64,000 nt of DNA from assembly GCF_900316465.1 (NCBI RefSeq), contig NZ_ONDD01000003.1, positions 132,987 through 196,986 of the forward strand, in the 5' to 3' direction. Both the position numbers and the translations under genes were made by a program. How positions within the stretch are numbered: the first letter of the stretch is position 1; each line of letters starts with the position of its first letter. Under the pieces are notes generated by a model. It was not told the DNA's origin. It saw nothing but the letters and a program-made list of their open reading frames with translations, and made no database searches. This DNA is from an uncultured Fibrobacter sp. (GTDB lineage: Bacteria > Fibrobacterota > Fibrobacteria > Fibrobacterales > Fibrobacteraceae). Positions 57,134 through 64,000 of the stretch are shown piece after piece.

Positions 57134-59779
57134 ATGAATAAGAAAAAATTCGGCATGCGAGAACTGATTATTCTCCTAGTCATTGTTTTGTCGGCCTACA
57201 CGGTATGGCCTTCTATCCAGGTTCACACCAAGAAGGGCGAAGAAAAGCAGACCTTCCTCAAGGAAAATCCGAAGATTGGATCCAAGTCCATTAACTTCGG
57301 TTTGGACCTTGCTGGCGGTACGGCCATTACGCTCGAAATCGACAAGTCGAACGTCAAGGGCGACGATATCAAGGACATTCAGGAACAGTCCCTCGAAATC
57401 ATCCGTAACCGCGTTGACCAGTACGGTCTTTCTGAACCGCAGATTTCTCCGTCCGGCGACGACCGAATCGTGGTTGAACTGGCAGGCGTGGATGACTCCA
57501 CTGCAAAGGCTCTCGTGGGTTCGACCGCTAAGCTCGAATTCAAGATCCTGGCCGAAGCTGAAAAGTTTACGCAGGTTGTTGGCCTCATCGACCAGTACCT
57601 GACCCGCCAGACGACCGATATCGTGGCTGACTCCGCCGCAACGGATTCTACCGCCAAGGATTCTTCGGTCGCTAAGGTTGATTCCGCCAAGGATACGACT
57701 AAGGCCCTTTCCGATGACGAATTGCTCGGTAAGGCTCCTGCCGCTGAAGTCGCTGCTACCGATTCCGCCAAGGATTCTGCTGCAGTCGAGGCTCAACCGG
57801 CATCTGAGGTCGGCGTTGCCCTTTCCGCTTACTACATGAGCTTTGGTAACGGTGGCTTTATCGCTGAAGAAAATGTCGAAAAGGTCAAGAAGCTCCTCGC
57901 CACCGAAGGTGTGCAGAAGCTGATTCCGCGCGATGTTGCTTTCGCTTTCGGCAGCGGTCTCGAACCGGTGCAGCGTGATTCCAAGATCAAGGCCAAGCGT
58001 CTTTACCTCCTCAAGCGCCGCGCTGAAATGGCCGGTGACGATGTGGTCGATGCCCGTCCGTACCGCGTGTCTGACGGTGTGAGCGCCGGTGAAGTGGCTG
58101 TGAGCCTCAAGTTCGGTGGTATCGGTCCGAAAAAGTTCTCTGCTGTGACTGCCGCAAACATTGGCAAGCAGATGGCTATCGTGCTCGACAACCAGGTGAT
58201 TTCTGCTCCGGTGATCCGCGACCGTATCCCGAACGGCGAAGCCCAGATTACGGGTCTCGACGACATGGCTGAAGCTAACCGCCTCTCCGTGGTGCTCCGC
58301 GCTGGTGCCCTGAAGGCCCCGATGAAGATTATTGAAAGCCGTAGCGTGGGTGCAACCCTCGGTGAAGAAAACATTGTGCAGGGCTTCGGTTCCGGTGCTA
58401 TCGGTCTTATCCTCTGCTTGGTGTTCATGGTTGCTTACTACCGCCTCGGTGGTTTGATTGCAAGCTTCGGTATGGTGATCAACACTTTGGTGACCGCCGC
58501 CGTGATGTCTGTGTTTAACGCTACGTTGACCTTGCCGGGTATCGCAGGCTTCATCCTCGTGGTCGGTATGTCTCTCGACGCCAACGTGATTATTTACGAA
58601 CGTATCCGTGAAGAACTCAAGAACGGCCTGACCGCCCGCGCCGCTGTGGCCAAGGGTTACGAACGCGCCTTCGGTGCCATCTTGGACTCCAACTTGACCA
58701 CCGTGCTTACCGGCCTTATCCTTTATAAGATTGGTACCGGTTCTGTGAAGGGTTTCGGTCTTACTCTTACGATTGGTATTTTGACCTCCTTGTTCTGCGC
58801 TATCACGGTGACCCGCTCCATCTTGGATTGGAAGCTTGCTAAGCGCGACGCTACGACCCTTTCTATCGGTGGCGGCTTCAAGGCTATCAACGAAGCTAAC
58901 CTCCAGATCATTCCGAACCGCCGTCGTTTCGGCCTCGTTTCCTTGATCCTCATTGTTGCTTCTATCGCCTTCATCGCTATCAAGGGCTTTGACTTCAGCA
59001 TCGATTTCACTGGTGGTCAGGTTTATACCGTGCAGTACCAGGATAGCGAAAAGCATGAAAAGGATTTGAGCAAGGCTCTCTCTGCCGCCGGCATCTCTGG
59101 CACGAAGGTCCGTACCCTCGGTGGTACTTCTGCTAACTCTTACCAGATTAGCATGCGCGCCTCTGACGACGCCCAGTTCGAAGTTAAGATGGCTCAGGCC
59201 TTCGAAAAGGCCGGTCAGAAGTGCGAAATCGTCGCTAAGGACAATGTGGGTCCGACCATCGGTAAGGAACTCCGCTTCAACGCAATCCTTTCTGTGATTC
59301 TCGCATGGCTCGGCATTCTGATTTACGTGTGGTTCCGCTTCGGTAAGTTCGGTCTCGGCTTCGGTGTCGCTGCCGTGCTCGGCCTGGTGCACGATACCGT
59401 GATTACGCTCGGCTTCATCTCTGCCTTCGGTCTTTCCTTCGATGGCGCCTTGATTGCCTCGCTCCTCACCATGATCGGTTACTCTGTGAACGACACTATC
59501 GTGAACTTCGACCGTATTCGTGAAAACACTGCCGTGTATGGTTCCAGCAACTTCGCCGAAACCATCAACAAGTCTATGAACCAGTGCTTCAGCCGTACCA
59601 TGGTGACCTCTCTCACGACCTTGTTCGTGTGCGTGATCCTCGCTGTGATGGGTGGTTCTTCCATCCGCGACTTCGGCTTGGTCCAGTGCTTCGGTATCCT
59701 TATCGGTACCTACTCTTCTGTGTGCATCTGCTCTCCGATCGTTCTGTGGTGGAGCAAGCGCTTCAAGAAGGGTGTGTAA
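57134..59779 (+). CDS. secDF: Protein translocase SecDF (fused SecD and SecF)
   Basis: 881 residues. SecDF uses the proton gradient to help complete protein export through SecYEG. The SecD part has helix 1 (about 9-27), INFGLDLAGGTAITLEI, IIRNRVDQYGLSEPQI, and the transmembrane block from about residue 420 (GFGSGAIGLILCLVFMVAYYRLGG, GMSLDANVIIYERIREEL). The SecF part follows from about 590 (FDFSIDFTGGQVYTVQY; MIGYSVNDTIVNFDRIRENT). Fusion is usual in the FCB group. Unusual is an insert of ~70 residues (about 155-225) made only of Ala, Asp, Ser, Thr and Lys (DSAATDSTAKDSSVAKVDSA) in the periplasmic P1 head. Confidence 0.95.
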   Translation: MNKKKFGMRELIILLVIVLSAYTVWPSIQVHTKKGEEKQTFLKENPKIGSKSINFGLDLAGGTAITLEIDKSNVKGDDIKDIQEQSLEIIRNRVDQYGLSEPQISPSGDDRIVVELAGVDDSTAKALVGSTAKLEFKILAEAEKFTQVVGLIDQYLTRQTTDIVADSAATDSTAKDSSVAKVDSAKDTTKALSDDELLGKAPAAEVAATDSAKDSAAVEAQPASEVGVALSAYYMSFGNGGFIAEENVEKVKKLLATEGVQKLIPRDVAFAFGSGLEPVQRDSKIKAKRLYLLKRRAEMAGDDVVDARPYRVSDGVSAGEVAVSLKFGGIGPKKFSAVTAANIGKQMAIVLDNQVISAPVIRDRIPNGEAQITGLDDMAEANRLSVVLRAGALKAPMKIIESRSVGATLGEENIVQGFGSGAIGLILCLVFMVAYYRLGGLIASFGMVINTLVTAAVMSVFNATLTLPGIAGFILVVGMSLDANVIIYERIREELKNGLTARAAVAKGYERAFGAILDSNLTTVLTGLILYKIGTGSVKGFGLTLTIGILTSLFCAITVTRSILDWKLAKRDATTLSIGGGFKAINEANLQIIPNRRRFGLVSLILIVASIAFIAIKGFDFSIDFTGGQVYTVQYQDSEKHEKDLSKALSAAGISGTKVRTLGGTSANSYQISMRASDDAQFEVKMAQAFEKAGQKCEIVAKDNVGPTIGKELRFNAILSVILAWLGILIYVWFRFGKFGLGFGVAAVLGLVHDTVITLGFISAFGLSFDGALIASLLTMIGYSVNDTIVNFDRIRENTAVYGSSNFAETINKSMNQCFSRTMVTSLTTLFVCVILAVMGGSSIRDFGLVQCFGILIGTYSSVCICSPIVLWWSKRFKKGV

Positions 59780-59810
59780 TTTAGCACTAAACTCAAAAAA
59801 AGCTTTAAAA

Positions 59811-59836
59811 AACCTCGGTTTTGCCGAGGTTTTTTC
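59811..59836 (+). terminator. Terminator of secDF
   Basis: AACCTCGG-ttttg-CCGAGGTT followed by TTTTT. A TATATTAG promoter box for corA begins right after the T-run (59838). Confidence 0.9.
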
Positions 59837-59869
59837 TATATTAGACCCCGTTCGATAAAGGGGGCTCCT

Positions 59870-60805
59870 ATGCTCAAGAAGTACTACAAGATCGAATCGG
59901 GTCGCCTCGCTAGTGCCCCGAACGAAGACAGCGCCGACATCGTGATGATGGGTTCCTTGAGCCAAGAGCAACGTAGCGTGCTCGTTAAAGAGTACGAAAT
60001 CACGGAACATACGATAGCCTCCGCATTCGACTCGGACGAACTTTCCCGTATCGAATACGACGACGACTTTACGACCATCGTGTTTAAGAAGCCGAAGAAC
60101 TATTCCGCCAGCGACAACTTCCAGTTCCGCGTGGAATCTTTCGGTATCTTCATTTTTAAGGACTGGGTGCTTTTGCTGACCGACTCCGATATTCCGGTGA
60201 TGGACGAAAAGCGCTTCTCCAAAATTGACAGCTTGAACACCTTTGTACTTCGTGTGTTGAGCTACGCTATTTTCCACTTTAACGAACACTTGAAGATTAT
60301 CAACCGCATCAACGACGAGTTGGAACAGAAGCTGCGTACGGCCATGGAAAACAAGTACCTGCTTTCGATGTTCAGCTTGAATAAGGGCTTGATTTACTAC
60401 GTGAGCGCCTTGAACAGCAACGACACGCTCCTGAAAAAGTTGCAGATTGGCCGCAGCCTGAACTGGAACGAAAACGAACGGGAACTGCTGGACGATATCG
60501 TGATTGAAAACCGTCAGAGCCTGCAGCAAGCTGAAATCTACGCCAACATTTTGACGTCCATGATGGATGCCCGCGCAAGCGTCATCAGCAACAACGTGAA
60601 CACGCTGATGAAGAATTTGACCATCGTGACGATTTCTATTTCGCTCCCGACGTTCTTCGCTAGCTTGTTCGGTATGAACGTGAAGCTGCCCTTCGGTATG
60701 AATGGCGATGCGACGGTCGGTTCGCCCATGGCCTTCTGGTTGATTATTGCGGTGTGTATTCTCTCGGTGCTTGCGTTCCTCGCCTTCTGGATGCGGCGCA
60801 AGTAA
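59870..60805 (+). CDS. corA: CorA-family divalent cation transporter
   Basis: 311 residues. A long cytoplasmic N-domain is followed by two C-terminal helices; the first ends with the family signature GMN in ASLFGMNVKLPFGMN (about 266-280), and the second is FWLIIAVCILSVLAFLAFW. The basic end RRK is typical. It transports Mg2+ or related ions as a pentamer. GGGGGCTCCT lies before the ATG. Confidence 0.93.
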   Translation: MLKKYYKIESGRLASAPNEDSADIVMMGSLSQEQRSVLVKEYEITEHTIASAFDSDELSRIEYDDDFTTIVFKKPKNYSASDNFQFRVESFGIFIFKDWVLLLTDSDIPVMDEKRFSKIDSLNTFVLRVLSYAIFHFNEHLKIINRINDELEQKLRTAMENKYLLSMFSLNKGLIYYVSALNSNDTLLKKLQIGRSLNWNENERELLDDIVIENRQSLQQAEIYANILTSMMDARASVISNNVNTLMKNLTIVTISISLPTFFASLFGMNVKLPFGMNGDATVGSPMAFWLIIAVCILSVLAFLAFWMRRK

Positions 60806-60842
60806 AAAACTTGATATTCTGCACATTTGTTCACTAAAAAAT

Positions 60843-60863
60843 AGACGGCTAGGCCGTCTTTTT
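60843..60863 (+). terminator. Terminator of corA
   Basis: AGACGGC-ta-GGCCGTCT followed by TTTT. The T-run leads straight into the uvrA -7 box. Confidence 0.85.
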
Positions 60864-60864
60864 C

Positions 60865-60872
60865 TATATTGC
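60865..60872 (+). promoter_or_regulatory. -7 box of uvrA
   Basis: TATATTGC, 5 bases before the ATG at 60878, directly behind the corA terminator. Confidence 0.5.
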
Positions 60873-60877
60873 GCGGC

Positions 60878-63800
60878 ATGACTAAGTCGATTGAAATCCG
60901 CGATGCGCATGAACATAACCTCCGCCATGTGAACCTTTCTATTCCCCGTGATTCGATTGTGGTGGTGACCGGCGTTTCGGGCTCGGGCAAGTCGAGTCTT
61001 GCGTTCGATACGGTGTTTCAGGAAGGCCAGCGCCGCTTTGTGGAGTCGCTCTCGGCGTATGCGCGCCAGTTCATTGGTCGCATGAAACACCCCGAGGTGG
61101 AAAGCGTGCGCGGCATTTCGCCGACGATTTCGATTGACCAGAAGACGGTGAACCGTAATCCGCGTTCGACGGTGGGTACGGTGGTAGAAATTTTGGACCA
61201 TTACCGTTTGCTTTTTGCGCGCTTGGGCGTGCCGCATTGCCCTGATTGCGGGCGCGTGATCCAGGCACAGACGGTGGACCAGATTGTTGATAATTTGTAT
61301 GTGAGCGACGAGGACAAGCAGATTACGGTGATGGCGCCGATTGTGCAGGAGCGCAAGGGTGAATACCGCAAGGAACTGGCCGAACTCAAGGAAAACGGCT
61401 TTGTGCGCGCCCGTGTGGACGGCACGATTTACCGCCTGGAAGATGTTCCCGCTCTCGTGCGTTACGAGAAGCATACCATCGAGGCGGTGATTGACCGCCT
61501 GACGCTTGAACGCAAGAACATGAGCCGTTTGCGCGAGGCGCTGGAAGGTGCGTTGAAGCTGACCGACGGAAAGCTCGTGAGTTTCTTGCTGGCTGCGGGT
61601 GGTTCGGGCAGGGATGGCGCCGGAGAGGGGAAGGAGGAATACCGCCTGCAGGGTACGCTGCTCGCTTGCCCGAAGTGTGGTATTTCTATTCCGGAATTGG
61701 AACCGCGATTCTTCAGCTTTAACGATCCGAAGGGCCGTTGCCCTGCCTGTAAGGGCATGGGCGAAAGCTACAAGTTCGATTTGGACTTGATTATCCCAGA
61801 CAAGACGAAGTCTATCAAGGACGGCTGTATCGCGACCATCAAGAAAGATGATGGTACGTTGATTTTCAGCGATTTCGGTCGCCGCAACCTGCGTAACATT
61901 GCAAACGAGATGCATTTTTCGCTGGATACGCCGTGGAACAAGCTCAAGAAGGCGCAGCAGGATGCCGTATTGTACGGCACGCCGAGCGAATCGGAGCGCG
62001 GCATTATCCCGATTATGCAGGAACTGTGGGACATGTGGCACATTTTCCACTTCCGCAAGTACATGCAGATTGGCGTTTGCCCTGAATGCCATGGTACGCG
62101 AATTAACCGCACGGCGAATGCGGTCACGTTCCATGGTGTGAATCTGACCGAGATGACGGAATGGTCCGTCGAGAAGTCGGTGGAGTTCTTCAATAAAATT
62201 GACTTGTCCGAAAAGGAAAAGCGAATTGGCAAGGAAATTTTGAAGGAGATTCGCGGGCGACTTTCGTTCTTGAATGCGGTGGGGCTTGGCTACCTGAATA
62301 TCAACCGCAAGGCGTCCACGCTTTCGGGCGGTGAAGCGCAACGAATTAGGCTTGCAAGTGCCGTGGGCGCCGGCCTGCAGGGTGTGCTTTACGTGCTTGA
62401 CGAGCCGAGCATCGGGCTCCACCCCCGCGATAACGATAAGTTGCTCGGGATGTTGGAGCATTTGAGGGCGCAGGGCAACTCCCTGATTATCGTGGAACAC
62501 GACGAAGATACCATGCGCCATGCGGACTGCGTGATTGACGTGGGGCCGGGTGCCGGCGTAGAGGGCGGTCGCGTGATTGCGGCGGGAACCGTCGAAGAAC
62601 TGGAGAAGAATAAGGCTTCGCTGACGGGTGCTTATTTGAGCGGCCGCAAGGCGATTGAAATTCCTGCGACCCGCAAGAAGATTGACAAAAATACGCCGAA
62701 ATTAAAGATTTGTGGTGCCGCCGAAAATAACCTCAAGAATATCGATGTGGAAATTCCGCTGGACGGTGCGCTGACGGTGGTGACGGGCGTTTCGGGCTCC
62801 GGCAAGAGTACGCTCATTAACCAGATTCTGCGCCGCGAATTGGCCCGTGTATTCTACAATTCTGAAGAACCGGTCGGCAAATTCGATCACCTGGAAGGCC
62901 TCGAGAATATCGACAAGGTGATTGAAATCGACCAGACGCCGATTGGCCGCACGCCGCGAAGCAACCCGGCGACCTATACCAAGATTTGGGACGATGTGCG
63001 CGACCTTTTCGCCAGCATGGAAGAAAGCAAGATTCGAGGTTACAGCAAGAGCCGTTTCAGCTTTAACGTGAAGGGCGGCCGCTGCGATGCCTGCGAAGGC
63101 GCGGGTGTGAAAATCGTGGACATGCATATTTTGCCGAGTGTGCAGGTGACTTGCGATGTGTGCGGCGGCAAGCGCTTTAATGATGCTACGCGCGAAGTCT
63201 ATTATAAGGGCAAGAACGTTTCTGAAATTCTCGACTTGAGCATCGCCGATGCGGCAGAATTTTTCAAGGATATCCCGAAGATTGCGCAGCCGCTGAACTT
63301 GTTGGTGGAAGTGGGCCTCGGCTATTTGACTCTGGGGCAGCCTTCAACGACATTGAGCGGGGGAGAGGCGCAGCGTATCAAGATTGCTTCTGAATTGCGT
63401 CGACCGGGTACAGGCAAGACGCTTTACCTGCTCGACGAACCGACGACGGGCTTGCATTTTGAAGATATCCGCAAGCTCATGGATTGCCTGAATCGCCTGC
63501 GTAGTCTCGGTAACAGCGTCGTGATTATTGAACATAATCTGGATGTGATTAAGTGCGCTGACTGGATTATCGACTTGGGCCCGGATGCGGGTATTCATGG
63601 CGGTAAAATCATTGCGACGGGTACGCCGGAGCAGATTGCCAAATGCAAGAAGTCCGAGACGGGTAAGTACCTTGCGCCGGTGCTTGCGAAAAAGCATGGT
63701 GAAAATCATCACTTTGACCGTACGCTCAAAGGCGGCGAAGATTTGTCGCTGGATATTGAGGTGCATGGCGCCCGCAAGCATAACCTCAAGAACATTGATG

Positions 63801-64000
63801 TGACGATTCCGCGGCACAAGCTCACGGTAGTGACGGGTGTTTCGGGTTCCGGAAAATCGAGCCTCGCTTTCCATACGCTCTTTAGCGAAGGCCAGCGCCG
63901 CTTCGTTGAAACTTTAAGCACGTATGCCCGCCGATTCCTCGGACGTCCTGACCACGGAAGCATCGATTCCATTTCGGGCCTCGCGCCGGCAATTGCCATC
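60878..64000 (+). CDS. uvrA: Excinuclease ABC subunit UvrA, tandem (double-length) form, C-terminal part outside
   Basis: 1041 codons are visible and the frame is open at the window edge. Residues 1 to ~937 are a full UvrA: Walker A GVSGSGKSS (32-40), zinc-binding Cys pairs (CPDCG; CPKCG...CPACKGMG; CDACEGAG...CDVCGGKR), LSGGEAQR signature twice, and both ABC halves with DEPSIGLHP and DEPTTGLH. Then, without a stop, a third ABC head begins (VHGARKHNLKNIDVTIP, GVSGSGKSSLAFHTLFSEGQRRFVETLSTYARRFLGR), so a second UvrA follows. Chlamydial UvrA is known to have this double arrangement. The protein recognises DNA damage with UvrB. A -7 box lies 5 bases before the ATG and no ribosome binding site is seen. 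Confidence 0.92.
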   Translation, partial: MTKSIEIRDAHEHNLRHVNLSIPRDSIVVVTGVSGSGKSSLAFDTVFQEGQRRFVESLSAYARQFIGRMKHPEVESVRGISPTISIDQKTVNRNPRSTVGTVVEILDHYRLLFARLGVPHCPDCGRVIQAQTVDQIVDNLYVSDEDKQITVMAPIVQERKGEYRKELAELKENGFVRARVDGTIYRLEDVPALVRYEKHTIEAVIDRLTLERKNMSRLREALEGALKLTDGKLVSFLLAAGGSGRDGAGEGKEEYRLQGTLLACPKCGISIPELEPRFFSFNDPKGRCPACKGMGESYKFDLDLIIPDKTKSIKDGCIATIKKDDGTLIFSDFGRRNLRNIANEMHFSLDTPWNKLKKAQQDAVLYGTPSESERGIIPIMQELWDMWHIFHFRKYMQIGVCPECHGTRINRTANAVTFHGVNLTEMTEWSVEKSVEFFNKIDLSEKEKRIGKEILKEIRGRLSFLNAVGLGYLNINRKASTLSGGEAQRIRLASAVGAGLQGVLYVLDEPSIGLHPRDNDKLLGMLEHLRAQGNSLIIVEHDEDTMRHADCVIDVGPGAGVEGGRVIAAGTVEELEKNKASLTGAYLSGRKAIEIPATRKKIDKNTPKLKICGAAENNLKNIDVEIPLDGALTVVTGVSGSGKSTLINQILRRELARVFYNSEEPVGKFDHLEGLENIDKVIEIDQTPIGRTPRSNPATYTKIWDDVRDLFASMEESKIRGYSKSRFSFNVKGGRCDACEGAGVKIVDMHILPSVQVTCDVCGGKRFNDATREVYYKGKNVSEILDLSIADAAEFFKDIPKIAQPLNLLVEVGLGYLTLGQPSTTLSGGEAQRIKIASELRRPGTGKTLYLLDEPTTGLHFEDIRKLMDCLNRLRSLGNSVVIIEHNLDVIKCADWIIDLGPDAGIHGGKIIATGTPEQIAKCKKSETGKYLAPVLAKKHGENHHFDRTLKGGEDLSLDIEVHGARKHNLKNIDVTIPRHKLTVVTGVSGSGKSSLAFHTLFSEGQRRFVETLSTYARRFLGRPDHGSIDSISGLAPAIAI

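Noticed and set aside
57176..62521. Antisense open frame of 1781 codons across secDF, corA and uvrA
   Set aside because: The plus strand encodes three clearly recognisable proteins with intact motifs. The antisense frame is rich in His/Arg/Glu, as expected from the complement of a biased codon set, and has no recognisable domain.

Overview
The window looks like a chromosomal segment of a Fibrobacter-type bacterium (FCB group). Four things point there: a TIGR02147/DUF4423 paralogous-family regulator next to a lipoprotein gene; three tandem CBM-GH26 mannanases plus GH30 and GH9 enzymes whose C-termini resemble type IX secretion (T9SS) type A sorting domains; a sigma factor with a Bacteroidetes-like region 2; and promoters of the Bacteroidetes type (TTG, about 20 bases, TAnnTTTG) instead of TTGACA/TATAAT. 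The species is inferred, not proven. There is no phage, plasmid, insertion sequence or CRISPR array.

Layout. 1-3.5 kb: a leftward operon of unknown membrane proteins ending in a partial alpha/beta hydrolase, a YwqK/MORN-type lipoprotein and a small exported protein. 3.5-5 kb: tRNA-Gly and infC-rpmI-rplT. 5-10.2 kb: lipoprotein plus TIGR02147 regulator, an Rpn/PD-(D/E)XK protein, a hairpin-rich intergenic region, a second tRNA-Gly and a membrane-bound class III nucleotidyl cyclase. 10.2-19.5 kb: HemW-like protein, two giant exported proteins with calcium-loop motifs and a Ser/Gly/Asn repeat linker, and a primary-like sigma factor. 20-26.9 kb: methyltransferase, glycosyltransferase, flippase-like membrane protein, a helicase-acyltransferase fusion ORF, murI and an unknown gene behind a structured leader. 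26.9-34.8 kb: GH30 enzyme, membrane HExxH protein, then a tight leftward operon GH57-hpt-unknown-cysE-nth. 34.8-46.8 kb: three GH26 mannanases, aldose 1-epimerase, mnmE carrying a repeat insertion, GRP-type sugar transporter, GH9 cellulase. 47-57 kb: DRE-TIM aldolase-like enzyme, outer-membrane-like protein, rpsF-rpsR-rplI, exonuclease, DUF374 acyltransferase, tRNA-Cys, AT-hook protein, AlkD-like glycosylase, malQ and a GH13 enzyme. 57-64 kb: secDF, corA and the start of a tandem (double-length) uvrA that runs off the window.

Functionally the window mixes housekeeping genes with an exported plant-cell-wall degradation set (mannan: GH26 x3; xylan or glucan: GH30; cellulose: GH9). It also holds intracellular alpha-glucan metabolism (GH57/DUF3536, malQ, GH13) and sugar handling (epimerase, GRP transporter).

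The main unusual signals are these. A -7 box of the Bacteroidetes type ends only 4-7 bases before the start codon of eleven genes, which predicts leaderless mRNAs. A UvrD-type helicase lacking domain 2B is in frame with a PlsC acyltransferase. uvrA is tandem. A palindromic repeat is inserted in frame in mnmE beside its G4 motif. Several intergenic repeat families occur, one with conserved flanks and a fully substituted stem.
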